40,279 nt of DNA, taken from Micromonospora sp. MH99. Lineage in GTDB: Bacteria > Actinomycetota > Actinomycetes > Mycobacteriales > Micromonosporaceae. A program made the position numbers and the translations under genes. Below, piece by piece: positions 1 to 8,238 of the stretch. Each line of letters begins with the position of its first letter. Position 1 is the first letter of the stretch. Where the stretch lies: contig NZ_MUZA01000060.1 in assembly GCF_021442385.1 (NCBI RefSeq), positions 1-40,279 of the forward strand, given 5' to 3'. The notes under the pieces were generated by a model, which made no database searches, had not been told where the DNA came from, and saw nothing but the letters and a program-made list of their open reading frames with translations.

Positions 1-45
1 GGGCAGCGGCGGCCGGGTGCCCGGCTCGGCGGGACCGTCGCTCAT
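1..45 (-). CDS. Start of a probable second PH-domain (YdbT-like) membrane protein, partial
   Basis: Only the first 15 codons are in the window, reading MSDGPAEPGTRPPLP, with an ATG at 45-43 and the rest beyond the left edge. A GAGGG Shine-Dalgarno lies about 10 nt upstream. The gene follows the PH-domain gene on the same strand with a 43-nt gap, and in actinomycetes a short YdbS-like PH protein is commonly followed by a longer YdbT-like protein with several PH domains. The function is therefore inferred from context only; the visible residues are a Pro/Gly-rich cytoplasmic tail and are not diagnostic. Confidence 0.5.
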   Translation of the reverse strand, partial: MSDGPAEPGTRPPLP

Positions 46-88
46 CGGGCCGGCCCTCGGTGGTGCCGACGGTCGCCCGCGCGGGCGG

Positions 89-862
89 TCACAGCCCCTC
101 CGCCCGGTCCTCGCCGAGCGCGGTGAGCCGGTCGCGCAGCCGGGACGCCTCCGCCGGACGCAGCCCCGGCACCCGCGCGTCACTGGCTGCCGCCGCCGTG
201 TGCAACTGGACGGTGGCCAGGTCGAAGGCACGCTCCAGCGGGCCGGCGCTGACGTCGACGAACTGCATGCGGGAGTACGGGACGATGGACAACCGCCGGA
301 CCAGCAGCCCGTGTCGCACCAGCAGGTCGTCGTCGCGCTCGGCGTAGCCCCAGGCGCGTACCGCGCGGACGATGGCCGTGGCCCGCCACGCGCCGAGCAC
401 CACCACGAGGGCCAGTGCGAGCCCGAACAGCCAGTGGCCGCTCAACGCCCAGCCGATCGCGGTCACCGCCAGGCCGATGGCCACCACGACCGCGAGTCGG
501 ATCAGCTCCACCCAGATCAGGTTGGTGGAGATGGGCTGCCACTGGACGCTGTCCGGCCAGGGCTCCAGCGGCCCCCGCCCCGACGACTGCGGACCGGGGT
601 GGGTCAACGAATCCGGGCCCGGCGGCAGGAGACCAGGCGACGGCAGGTCGGGCGGGAGCGGTCCCGCATCGTGCCCGCCGGACGGGGGCAGGGCGCTCGG
701 CGGCAGCGGGGCCGGCCACGACACGTCCGGTGGGGAAGGGTCCGGGCCGAGGGTGCCGGGTGCCCCGAACGCGCCGGGCGGCGGCACGACGCCGGGCGGC
801 GGACTGGCCGGGGAGGTGGGGTCGGGGGTGGTCGGGCGGTCGACGCGGTCCTCCGCGCTCAC
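89..862 (-). CDS. PH domain-containing membrane protein (YdbS-like, bPH2/DUF304)
   Basis: About 257 aa if it starts at the GTG at 862 (VSAEDRV). Residues 10-105 are extremely rich in Pro and Gly (low complexity, probably cytoplasmic). Two adjacent hydrophobic segments (around LIRLAVVVAIGLAVTAIGW and LFGLALALVVVLGAW) form a hairpin in the membrane. The C-terminal part carries the bacterial PH signature: DDLLVRHGLLVRRLSIVPYSRMQFVDV, split here as DDLLVRHGLLVRR and SIVPYSRMQFVDV, then LERAFDLATVQLHTA. This matches the YdbS family, whose biochemical role is not settled. The start is uncertain: the reading frame stays open back to 1033, overlapping the upstream gene, but the GTG fits the typical N-terminus; there is no good Shine-Dalgarno. 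It is divergent from the MoxR operon. Confidence 0.8.
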   Translation of the reverse strand: MSAEDRVDRPTTPDPTSPASPPPGVVPPPGAFGAPGTLGPDPSPPDVSWPAPLPPSALPPSGGHDAGPLPPDLPSPGLLPPGPDSLTHPGPQSSGRGPLEPWPDSVQWQPISTNLIWVELIRLAVVVAIGLAVTAIGWALSGHWLFGLALALVVVLGAWRATAIVRAVRAWGYAERDDDLLVRHGLLVRRLSIVPYSRMQFVDVSAGPLERAFDLATVQLHTAAAASDARVPGLRPAEASRLRDRLTALGEDRAEGL

Positions 863-989
863 CGGCGGACGCCGTTCCGCGCGCCGCCACGCCGCACGAT
901 CCGTGCGCCGTGTGCCGCCGCCTCGCCCTGCCCGTCGGCGGCGCGGAGCGCCACGCTGCCGTGTCTCATCGGTCGCTCGCTGCGCTCGC

Positions 990-1220
990 TCACGTGTCGA
1001 GGGTAGGCGATCCGGGCACCGGAGTGACGGCACGAAGGAAGCCGCGGACGTTCAGGAATTCGCCGAGACTGTCGCGGTGCTCGGCGCAGGCCAGCCAGGT
1101 CTTGCGCCGATCGGCGGTGTGCAGGCGCGGATTGTTCCACTCCAACGCCCAGACGGCGGGGGCGCAGCAGCCCCGGGCCGAGCAGACCAGGGGCTCGTCG
1201 GCGGGGGAGGGGAGGTTCAT
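990..1220 (-). CDS. Small conserved actinobacterial protein with Cys/His cluster
   Basis: A 76-aa protein starting MNLPSPADEPLVC. It contains a CSARGCC cluster near the N-terminus and a CAEHRD motif about 30 residues later (C-x4-CC...C-x2-H), which looks like a small structural metal site, probably zinc. The middle has ALEWNNPRLHTADRRKTW, conserved in actinomycete homologues as I recall them; some databases label these 'acetone carboxylase', which the sequence does not support. The ATG at 1220 was chosen because homology-like residues begin there and the 100 upstream codons are Arg-rich shadow sequence. It reads toward the PH-domain gene. Confidence 0.7.
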   Translation of the reverse strand: MNLPSPADEPLVCSARGCCAPAVWALEWNNPRLHTADRRKTWLACAEHRDSLGEFLNVRGFLRAVTPVPGSPTLDT

Positions 1221-1257
1221 CCGGGCCAGTCTAGGGCGGCCGGACGGAGAGCTTGAG

Positions 1258-1289
1258 CGCCGGGCGGCCACGGGGGGAGCCGCCCGGCG
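1258..1289. repeat. Perfect 11-bp inverted repeat between divergent genes
   Basis: CGCCGGGCGGC at 1258-1268 is repeated in inverse as GCCGCCCGGCG at 1279-1289 with a 10-nt G-rich loop. It lies in the 239-bp divergent spacer between the small Cys-rich gene (start 1220) and moxR (start 1460). It could be an operator or a transcript hairpin; neither is proven. Confidence 0.5.
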
Positions 1290-1459
1290 ACGGGGTGAAT
1301 CGTACACACGGCGGGCCGGTCCCTGTCCACCCGTGACACGCGATTCGGGCATTGGACGCCGCGGCGAAAATCGGCTTCTCCCCACCTCGGCACTCAGGAA
1401 GGCGTGCGAGTCTTGATACCGCACCTGCCGCGACGACCGACAAACGCTGTGGAGGACCG

Positions 1460-2602
1460 GTGGCCCAGCCGACCACGCCCGACGCCCCGACGCCGAACGG
1501 GGCGGCACCGGACACACCCGCACCGGTGACGACTACCACGCCGGTGACCGCGCCGGCGCCGGTGACGACGCCCGCGCAGGACGCCACCCTGCTGGAGAAG
1601 GCGCTCTTCGAGATCAAACGGGTGATCGTCGGGCAGGACCGGATGGTCGAGCGGATGTTCGTCGCGCTGCTCGCCCGTGGCCACTGCCTGCTCGAAGGCG
1701 TGCCCGGTGTGGCCAAGACCCTGGCCGTGGAGACCCTCGCCAAGGTCGTCGGCGGGTCCTTCGCCCGGGTGCAGTTCACCCCGGACCTGGTGCCGGCCGA
1801 CATCATGGGGACCCGGATCTACCGGCAGTCGAGTGAGAAGTTCGACGTCGAGCTGGGCCCGGTCTTCGTCAACTTCCTGCTCGCCGACGAGATCAACCGT
1901 GCTCCGGCCAAGGTGCAGTCGGCGCTGCTGGAGGTCATGAGCGAGCGTCAGGTGTCCATCGGCGGGGAGAGTCACCGGGTGCCCGATCCGTTCCTGGTGA
2001 TGGCCACCCAGAACCCGATCGAGCAGGAGGGCGTCTACCCGCTGCCGGAGGCGCAGCGGGACCGCTTCCTCATGAAGATCGTGGTGGGCTACCCGACCGA
2101 CGCCGAGGAACGGGAGATCGTCTATCGGATGGGCGTGACCGCCCCGGAGCCGACGGCGGTCTTCGACACTCCCGAGCTGATCGCTCTGCAGCGCAAGGCC
2201 GACCAGGTGTTCGTGCACAACGCGCTGGTCGACTACGCGGTGCGCCTGGTGCTGGCCACCCGCGCGCCCGCCGAGCACGGCATGCCGGACGTCGCCCAGC
2301 TGATCCAGTACGGGGCCAGCCCGCGCGCCTCGCTCGGGCTGGTCCGGGCCACCCGCGCGTTGGCGTTGCTGCGCGGGCGCGACTACGCCCTGCCGCAGGA
2401 CGTGCAGGACATCGCCCCGGACATCCTGCGCCACCGGCTGGTGCTCAGCTACGACGCGCTCGCCGACGACGTGCCGGCCGACCACATCGTGCACCGGGTG
2501 ATGTCGACCATCCCGCTGCCGGCCGTCGCGCCCCGACAGCAGGCCACCCCTTCGCCGAACACCCCGCCGCCGGGCGCCGGCTGGCCCGGGCAGCGGCCGT
2601 GA
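1460..2602 (+). CDS. MoxR family AAA+ ATPase
   Basis: 380 aa from the GTG at 1460, preceded by TGTGGAGGA. A Pro/Thr-rich leader (residues 1-40) precedes the AAA+ core. Walker A is GVPGVAKT (residues 80-87), the MoxR variant of the P-loop; Walker B is FLLADEINR (about 139-147), followed by the sensor region MATQNPIEQEGVYPLPEAQRDRF (split: MATQNPIEQEG, YPLPEAQRDRF). The C-terminal half is the helical lid ending in a Pro-rich tail. MoxR ATPases act with DUF58 and VWA partners as chaperone-like remodelling systems for metal insertion or complex assembly. Here the next two genes are those partners, overlapping head to tail. The upstream in-frame ATG at 1352 is less likely because the added residues are shadow-like. 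Confidence 0.92.
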   Translation: MAQPTTPDAPTPNGAAPDTPAPVTTTTPVTAPAPVTTPAQDATLLEKALFEIKRVIVGQDRMVERMFVALLARGHCLLEGVPGVAKTLAVETLAKVVGGSFARVQFTPDLVPADIMGTRIYRQSSEKFDVELGPVFVNFLLADEINRAPAKVQSALLEVMSERQVSIGGESHRVPDPFLVMATQNPIEQEGVYPLPEAQRDRFLMKIVVGYPTDAEEREIVYRMGVTAPEPTAVFDTPELIALQRKADQVFVHNALVDYAVRLVLATRAPAEHGMPDVAQLIQYGASPRASLGLVRATRALALLRGRDYALPQDVQDIAPDILRHRLVLSYDALADDVPADHIVHRVMSTIPLPAVAPRQQATPSPNTPPPGAGWPGQRP

Positions 2603-3576
2603 CCTCACCCACCCCTCGTCCCGCCCCCGACCGCAGCGAGGCAGTGCTGTCCCGACTCCAGTTGCTGGTCACCCGCAAGCTCGATGGTCTGCTTCAGGGT
2701 GACTACGCCGGCCTGCTCCCAGGGCCGGGCAGCGAGGCGGGCGAGTCCCGGGAGTACCGCCCCGGTGACGACGTACGCCGGATGGACTGGCCGGTGACCG
2801 CGCGGACCACGACCCCGCACGTGCGGCGGACGGTCGCGGACCGGGAGTTGGAGACGTGGCTGGCCCTGGACCTCTCGGCCAGCCTGGACTTCGGCACCGG
2901 CAAGTGGCTCAAGCGGGAGGTGGTGGTGGCCGCCGCTGCCGCCATCACCCATCTGACCGTGCGCGGCGGCAACCGGATCGGCGCGGTGATCGGCACCGGC
3001 GGCGGCGCGTCCGCACCGGCGCGACGGTGGCGGGCCGGCCCGCCGCCGGTCGGACCGGGGGTGCTCACCCGACTGCCGGCCCGCTCGGGCCGCAAGGAGG
3101 CGCAGGGCCTGCTGCGGGCCGTCGCCGGCACCGCGATCCAGCCGGGCCGGGGCGATCTGGGCGCGCTTGTCGACATGCTCAACCGCCCGCCCCGGCGGCG
3201 CGGGGTGGCAGTGGTGGTCTCGGACTTCCTGGCGCCGACCGAGCAGTGGGCCCGCCCGATGCGCAAGCTGCGCGTCCGGCACGACGTGCTGGCGATCGAG
3301 GTGGTGGACCCGCGCGAGCTGGAGCTGCCCGACGTGGGGGTGCTGCCGGTGGTCGACCCGGAGAGCGGTGAGCTGCACGAGGTGCAGACCGCCGATCCAC
3401 GGTTGCGGCAGCGCTACGCCGAGGCCGCCGCCGCTCAACGGGCCGCGATCTCCGCCGCGCTTCGTGGCGCCGGCGCGGCTCACCTGCGTCTGCGTACCGA
3501 CCGAGACTGGCTGCTGGACATGGTGCGTTTCGTGGCCGCGCAGCGGCACGCCCGCACCCGGGGGACGACACGATGA
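2599..3576 (+). CDS. DUF58 domain-containing protein
   Basis: 325 aa, GTG start overlapping the moxR stop (GTGA at 2599-2602), so translation is probably coupled. The DUF58 core SREYRPGDDVRRMDW is at about residues 50-64, followed by RELETWLALDLSASLDFG, where DLSAS (Asp-x-Ser-x-Ser) is a vWA-like metal site. The C-terminus has a second Rossmann-like segment (GVAVVVSDFLAPTEQW). DUF58 proteins are found almost always with MoxR ATPases and are thought to be adaptor partners; the substrate of this copy is unknown. The protein lacks membrane segments, unlike many DUF58 members that start with two. Confidence 0.9.
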   Translation: MTSPTPRPAPDRSEAVLSRLQLLVTRKLDGLLQGDYAGLLPGPGSEAGESREYRPGDDVRRMDWPVTARTTTPHVRRTVADRELETWLALDLSASLDFGTGKWLKREVVVAAAAAITHLTVRGGNRIGAVIGTGGGASAPARRWRAGPPPVGPGVLTRLPARSGRKEAQGLLRAVAGTAIQPGRGDLGALVDMLNRPPRRRGVAVVVSDFLAPTEQWARPMRKLRVRHDVLAIEVVDPRELELPDVGVLPVVDPESGELHEVQTADPRLRQRYAEAAAAQRAAISAALRGAGAAHLRLRTDRDWLLDMVRFVAAQRHARTRGTTR

Positions 3577-4523
3577 TCCGTTTTCTGCAACCGTGGTGGC
3601 TGCTGGCAGTTCTGCCGGTGCTCGCCCTCGCCGCGTTCTACGTCTGGCGGCAGTTGCACCGCCGGGCGTACGCGATGCGGTTCACCAACGTGGACCTGCT
3701 GCGGACCGTCGCGCCCAAGGGTCTGGGCTGGCGGCGGCACGTGCCGGCGACGGCGTTCCTGCTCTGCCTGCTGGTGCTCGCCACGGCGCTGGCCCGTCCG
3801 GCGGTGGACACCAAGGAGCCGCTGGAGCGGGCGACCGTGATGCTCGCCATTGACGTGTCACTGTCGATGCAGGCCGACGACGTGGCGCCGAACCGGCTGG
3901 AGGCCGCGCAGGAGGCGGCCAAGCAGTTTGTCGGCGAGCTGCCGGAGAGCTACAACCTGGGCCTGGTGTCGTTCGCCAAGGCGGCCAACGTGCTGGTGCC
4001 GCCGGGCAAGGACCGGGACGCGGTGACCGCCGCCATCGACGGGCTGGTGCTGGCCGAGGCGACCGCGACGGGTGAGGCGGTGTTCACCTGCCTGGAGGCG
4101 ATCCGGTCGGTGCCGGCCGACGGCGCGGCGGGTATCCCACCGGCGCGGATCGTGCTGCTGTCGGACGGGTTCCGCACGTCGGGTCGATCGGTGGAGGAGG
4201 CGGCGGCCGCCGCGCAGGCGGCCAACGTGCCGGTCTCCACCATCGCGTTCGGCACCGACACCGGTCAGGTCGACATCGGTGGGCAGCTCCAGCGGGTGCC
4301 GGTGGACCGACTGGCCCTGGCGGAGCTGGCCGAGACCACCGAGGGCTACTTCTACGAGGCGGCGTCGGTGAGCGAGCTGAAGCAGGTCTACCAGGACATG
4401 GGCAGTTCGATCGGGTTCCGCACCGAGCCACGCGAGGTGACCCAGTGGTACGCGGGGCTGGCGCTGCTGCTGGCGCTCTGCGCCGGCGCACTCAGCCTGC
4501 TCTGGTCGTCCCGGATGCTCTGA
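3573..4523 (+). CDS. VWA domain-containing membrane protein (BatA-like)
   Basis: 316 aa, ATG overlapping the previous stop (ATGA at 3573-3576). An N-terminal membrane helix (PWWLLAVLPVLALAAFYVW) is followed by a second at residues 57-75. The vWA domain has a MIDAS motif DVSLS (residues 94-98), a later TGEAVF threonine and LLSDGFRT, which complete the metal site. A C-terminal helix (YAGLALLLALCAGALSLLW) anchors the end. BatA-type proteins display a vWA domain next to the membrane and work with the MoxR ATPase and DUF58 protein encoded just before it. The substrate is not apparent from the neighbours. Confidence 0.9.
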   Translation: MIRFLQPWWLLAVLPVLALAAFYVWRQLHRRAYAMRFTNVDLLRTVAPKGLGWRRHVPATAFLLCLLVLATALARPAVDTKEPLERATVMLAIDVSLSMQADDVAPNRLEAAQEAAKQFVGELPESYNLGLVSFAKAANVLVPPGKDRDAVTAAIDGLVLAEATATGEAVFTCLEAIRSVPADGAAGIPPARIVLLSDGFRTSGRSVEEAAAAAQAANVPVSTIAFGTDTGQVDIGGQLQRVPVDRLALAELAETTEGYFYEAASVSELKQVYQDMGSSIGFRTEPREVTQWYAGLALLLALCAGALSLLWSSRML

Positions 4524-4557
4524 CCGCGCCGACGAGGTAACGGAAGGGCCGTTCATT

Positions 4558-5229
4558 GTGTATCAGGCGATCTTGCTGGACGTGTACGGCACGCTCGTAC
4601 ACGATGATGAAGGCTTGGTCGATGACGTCTGCCTGCAGATAGCAGATCTGATCGCAGTCGATCCGTCTGCCATCAGAAAGGAGTGGTCCCGACTGCTGGA
4701 GGCCGGCGCCGAGATGGCGTATGGGGCGGGTTTTCGTACGCTCGCAGACCTGACGCTCGGCAGCCTCGCCGAGGCGGTGGCGACCTTCGGGACAGCCGTG
4801 GAGCTTGGGCGGATCTGCCGGAAGCAGCTGCACTTCTGGCGTCATCCACCCTTGTACGACGACAGCCAGCCGTTCCTCGATGCTCTGAAGGTGCCGGTGT
4901 GCCTGGTCTCCGACATCGACCAGGACGACCTGGCGGCGGTGCTGCGGTGGCACGGCGTCGCCGTCGCCGCCGCGGTGACCAGCGAAGAAGCCCGTGCATA
5001 CAAGCCCCGCCCTGAACCGTTCCAACTCGCGCTGGCCCGCCTCGGCCTGGGCCCCGGCGACGTGGTCCACATCGGTAACTCCGCGTCGTCCGATGTTGCC
5101 GGAGCCGCCGCTCTGGGTATCGACACGGCATTCCTCGACCGTGCCGGAGTCGGCCTGCCGCCGGGCGTCACGGCAACCTACACAGCGGCGACGCTGACGG
5201 CGCTGCTGCCCCAGGTGTCGCCATGCTGA
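4558..5229 (+). CDS. HAD family hydrolase
   Basis: 223 aa, GTG start preceded by GGAAGG. HAD motif I is LLDVYGTLV with nucleophile Asp8; the second position is Tyr instead of Asp, as in haloacid dehalogenase-like and some phosphatase members. Motif II is VCLVSDIDQDD, motif III the Lys of ARAYKPRPEPF, and motif IV is HIGNSASSDVAGA, where the usual GDS is GNS, leaving only the second acidic residue. The cap domain lies between residues 15 and 90. It overlaps the following DUF523 gene by 7 nt, so the two are co-translated. The first 150 nt have noticeably lower GC and weaker codon bias than neighbours. The substrate is unknown. Confidence 0.85.
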   Translation: MYQAILLDVYGTLVHDDEGLVDDVCLQIADLIAVDPSAIRKEWSRLLEAGAEMAYGAGFRTLADLTLGSLAEAVATFGTAVELGRICRKQLHFWRHPPLYDDSQPFLDALKVPVCLVSDIDQDDLAAVLRWHGVAVAAAVTSEEARAYKPRPEPFQLALARLGLGPGDVVHIGNSASSDVAGAAALGIDTAFLDRAGVGLPPGVTATYTAATLTALLPQVSPC

Positions 5230-5729
5230 AAATCCTCGTCAGCGGCTGCCTGGGCGGCGCACCGATCCGGTTCAACGAGACCGGCGTGCCGGTCGCCTCT
5301 CCGATCTGGCAGCGGTGGGCTTCTGAAGGGCGCCTCGTGTCGCTGTGTCCGGAACTGGCCGTCGGATTCCCGGTGCCCCGTCCGCCAGCCGAGATCGTCG
5401 GCGGCAGCGCGGCTGACGTCCTCGACGGCCGCGCCCACGTACACGAAGCATCGGGCCGTGACGTCACCGAACTGTTCCAGGCGGCGGCGCAGCGGTTGGT
5501 CGACAAGGCACTGCAGGTCGGCGTCGGGCTGGCCATCCTGGTCGAGGGCAGCCCTACCTGCGGTAGCACCTACGTTCACGACGGAACCTTCACCGGCGTC
5601 ACTGTCGCTGGGCGCGGCGTCGCGGCCGAGGCGTTGCGCCGCCGGGGCATTCCCGTGTTTCCTCACTACGACCTGGACGGGGCAGCGGCCGCGCTGGCGG
5701 AGCAGGAACGGCAGCACGGCAACGCCTGA
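5223..5729 (+). CDS. DUF523 family protein (TudS-like Fe-S desulfidase candidate)
   Basis: 168 aa, beginning MLKILVSGCLGGAPIRFN. Three conserved cysteines of DUF523 are present: SGCLGG (Cys9), SLCPE (about Cys41) and GSPTCGS (about Cys112). In the characterised thiouracil desulfidase TudS, which belongs to DUF523, three cysteines bind a [4Fe-4S] cluster that removes sulfur from thiouracil. The C-terminal GVTVAGRGVAAEALRRRGI and VFPHYDL also fit DUF523. The ATG lies inside the end of the HAD gene. I infer a desulfidase-like enzyme working with a HAD phosphatase; the true substrate cannot be told from sequence. Confidence 0.85.
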   Translation: MLKILVSGCLGGAPIRFNETGVPVASPIWQRWASEGRLVSLCPELAVGFPVPRPPAEIVGGSAADVLDGRAHVHEASGRDVTELFQAAAQRLVDKALQVGVGLAILVEGSPTCGSTYVHDGTFTGVTVAGRGVAAEALRRRGIPVFPHYDLDGAAAALAEQERQHGNA

Positions 5730-5803
5730 CGCCCGCTCATCGCAGTGTGCGGCGGAGAAGGCGGTTGGGCGGCTTCGGTCAGGGTGTGCACAAGGCGTGG
5801 TGG

Positions 5804-5890
5804 TCAGTGACCGCCGCCGGCCAGGACGAAGACGACGGCCACCCAGACGGCGGCGAGGGTGAAGCCCAGCGGGGCGACGTAGCGGCTCAT
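5804..5890 (-). CDS. Small single-pass membrane protein (28 aa)
   Basis: ATG at 5890-5888, stop at 5806-5804. The peptide MSRYVAPLGFTLAAVWVAVV continues to VFVLAGGGH, i.e. a short polar N-terminus followed by one hydrophobic helix of about 20 residues. A CGGAGCC Shine-Dalgarno lies 5-8 nt upstream. The rest of the 357-bp spacer 5730-6086 shows no other convincing gene. I recall similar tiny proteins in Micromonospora, but this cannot be checked here; the ORF could be fortuitous. Confidence 0.45.
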   Translation of the reverse strand: MSRYVAPLGFTLAAVWVAVVFVLAGGGH

Positions 5891-6086
5891 GGACGGCTCC
5901 GAGTGGCGGCTGGACGGTCCGCGTGCGGGGGCGGACCGCAGGGGGTGGGGACGCGCACACGAAGTCGTGACCGGGCGGCTCCCGGCGACCGTCCGGTGAA
6001 GCCGGACGGCGCGGCACACGCGCCCCGGCGTCAGCCGAGGCGGTGGGGGAGCGGAGCGGGGTCAGCTCGCCAGACTGAGTCGTGGC

Positions 6087-7340
6087 TCAGCGGGGCTGAC
6101 CATCGGCCCGGCCACGACTAGGAGGATCGCTATCTCGCACAGCGATCACCTCCTGCAAGTCGGCCCGGCCGGAACGTCGATGATCGTACACCTGGGCCGG
6201 CGCCGGAACGCACTCGGCCGACCGGTCGGCGAGCGCTCCACCGCGCGGCCGACGCCACCGGTCGGGGCCGTCCGCCGACCCGTGGCGGCGGCCCGTGCGC
6301 ACGACCGTGACCAGCACCACGGCGAGCAGGGGCAGCCAGCAGAACCGGGCCAGCACCCACGCCGGACCGTCCGGCGCGGTGTGCAGACCGGGCAGGGCCA
6401 GACCGCCCCGGGCGGTGAGCGCCGTCACCGTGACCAGCACCGGCTGGTGCCACAGGTAGATCCGCACGGCGTTGTGGTTCACCGCGGTCACCGCCCGGCC
6501 CGGCAACGGTCGGGCCAGCAGGCGTTCCCAGCCGGGCCGGGCCAGCAGTCCCAGCCCGACCTGGGTGAGGGCCAACGCCACCGCCAGCAGCGACGGCGGG
6601 TTCAGGTTGGACACCCCCTCGCCGGGCACCCCGACCGCGCTGACCGGGTAGCCCACCGCCAGCAGCGCGGCCAGTGCCACGGCCCCACCAGCCGCCAGCA
6701 GACCGGCCGTGCGCCGCCCGGCCAGGCGCCCATCGGCGTACGCCAGGCCCAGCAGGTAGGGCACCGCCCAGGCCGCCACCACGCTGACCGGTGCCACCGC
6801 CACGCCGTCCGGCAGGACGCGGACCGCCACGTCGCTCGCCGCCACCACGGCTACCGCCGGCACGACGCAGCGAACCAACCCCCACCGGCGTACGGCGGCG
6901 CGCAGCGGGCCGCTCACCGCCACCAGGAGCAGCAGCGGCACCAGGAACCAGAGCGGGCTGACCGCCAGCCGCAGCCCGACGGCGAGCGTGTCGTCGGGTG
7001 CGCCCGCCACGGTGGCGGCCAGCAGCACTGCCGCACCGACGCCCAGCAGGGCCACCGCGGGCAGCAGCAGCCGGCGCGACCGGCGGGCCAGCCACCGACC
7101 CGTCCCGCCCTGGTGACGCGCCAGCGACCGGGCCGAGCCGAAGCCGGCGGCGAAGAAGAACAGGCCGAGCGTCTGCAACACCCAGGTCACCGGGCGCAGG
7201 TCGGGCAGCATGGTCAGCGGGCTGGCCTGGTGCAGCCCGCCGTCGCCGGCCAGCACCAGACCGGTGACCAGCCAGTGCCCGAGCACCACACCACCGATCG
7301 CGTACGCCCGCAGCGCGTCGACCGCGCGGTCGCGGCTCAC
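6087..7340 (-). CDS. Acyltransferase family 3 (OafA/YrhL-type) membrane protein
   Basis: 417 aa, GTG start overlapping the upstream gene stop (GTGA). The N-terminal RDRAVDALRAYAIGGVVLGHW contains the Arg-x4-Asp-x-Leu-Arg and His22 pattern of acyltransferase-3 enzymes, which move acyl groups from acyl-CoA across the membrane onto surface glycans or small molecules. About ten hydrophobic helices follow, including FFFAAGFGSARSLA and LWFLVPLLLLVAV. HNAVRIYLWHQPVLV is a typical late motif. The final 65 residues are Arg-rich and cytoplasmic. It is translationally coupled to the secreted hydrolase gene upstream, suggesting a shared cell-surface role. The acceptor is unknown. Confidence 0.88.
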   Translation of the reverse strand: MSRDRAVDALRAYAIGGVVLGHWLVTGLVLAGDGGLHQASPLTMLPDLRPVTWVLQTLGLFFFAAGFGSARSLARHQGGTGRWLARRSRRLLLPAVALLGVGAAVLLAATVAGAPDDTLAVGLRLAVSPLWFLVPLLLLVAVSGPLRAAVRRWGLVRCVVPAVAVVAASDVAVRVLPDGVAVAPVSVVAAWAVPYLLGLAYADGRLAGRRTAGLLAAGGAVALAALLAVGYPVSAVGVPGEGVSNLNPPSLLAVALALTQVGLGLLARPGWERLLARPLPGRAVTAVNHNAVRIYLWHQPVLVTVTALTARGGLALPGLHTAPDGPAWVLARFCWLPLLAVVLVTVVRTGRRHGSADGPDRWRRPRGGALADRSAECVPAPAQVYDHRRSGRADLQEVIAVRDSDPPSRGRADGQPR

Positions 7341-8233
7341 CGGGCGTCCCCGGTCGGGGCGGCGCCCAGCACGACAGCCGTGACCGCGGCCAGGGTGGCG
7401 CTGCCGGTCGCCAGGTAGCCGTCGTGCCCGGACACCCCGTCCACGGGCAGCGGCCGGGCGCCGAACGCCGGATCGCCAGGGCGCCGCCCGTAGCCGAGGC
7501 CGGGCAGCCGCACCGGTGGCACCCGGCGGATCCAGTCCGACGGCGCCTCGGCCGCCCAGAACCGCAACCCGTCGCGCAGGTCGGCGGCGCGCTGCACCCC
7601 GGCGCCGACGCCACCGAGGCTGACCACGTCGGTCACCTGCGCCGGGGCGTGCGTCGTCGCCAGCGCCGCCACCAACGCCCCGTAGCTGTGCCCGATCACC
7701 GTGATCGTCGCGTCGGGGCGACGCGCGGCCAGTTCCCGCAGCAGCCCGGCCAGCCCGACCGCCCCACGCCGGGCGCTGGTGTCGTTGACGGCGGTCAGCA
7801 CCCCGTCGGGCGGGTCGTAGCCCAACCAGGCCAGCACCGCGACCCGCGCCGCCGGGTCGGTCGACCGCAGCTGCCCGTACAGCTGCGTGGCCTGCACCGC
7901 AGGTGCCCGCCGGGCCACCCCGCCCAACCCGCGGTCGAAGTCGGCAAGCGTGCTGCCCACCCCCGGCACCAGCACGGCGATGCGGTCCGCGCCGGCCAGG
8001 TCGCCGATCACCTCGACCGCGCGGCCGTCACCGCGCTCGTCGAACAGCAGGAACCGGCGTCCGTCGGCCGCCCAGTCCGCGTACGGGGGGCCGGCCGCGC
8101 GCATCGCCGCGGCGGTGACCGGGTAGGCCTCGACGAATCCCGCCGCCGCGACCGGCTCCGGCCGGGTGGGCAGGACCAGGTTCACGCCGAGCAGTGCGCT
8201 CAGTGCGAAGCGGGCGGCACCTCGTCGTCGCAT
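7337..8233 (-). CDS. Secreted alpha/beta hydrolase (DUF1023-like)
   Basis: 298 aa from ATG 8233 (a GTG directly upstream at 8236 is also usable; both follow GGAGGGAG). An Arg-rich N-terminus, hydrophobic stretch FALSALLGVNLVL and Ala-x-Ala region near residue 30 look like a Sec signal peptide. The hydrolase part has IAVLVPGVGSTLADFDRGL, the nucleophile elbow GHSYGA, and a late acidic/His region ending SGHDGYLAT, so the Ser-Asp-His triad appears complete. This is the DUF1023 type of actinobacterial alpha/beta hydrolase. The gene overlaps the acyltransferase gene downstream. Its Shine-Dalgarno sits inside a perfect hairpin (see 8239-8268). Confidence 0.85.
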   Translation of the reverse strand: MRRRGAARFALSALLGVNLVLPTRPEPVAAAGFVEAYPVTAAAMRAAGPPYADWAADGRRFLLFDERGDGRAVEVIGDLAGADRIAVLVPGVGSTLADFDRGLGGVARRAPAVQATQLYGQLRSTDPAARVAVLAWLGYDPPDGVLTAVNDTSARRGAVGLAGLLRELAARRPDATITVIGHSYGALVAALATTHAPAQVTDVVSLGGVGAGVQRAADLRDGLRFWAAEAPSDWIRRVPPVRLPGLGYGRRPGDPAFGARPLPVDGVSGHDGYLATGSATLAAVTAVVLGAAPTGDAR

Positions 8234-8238
8234 CACGT

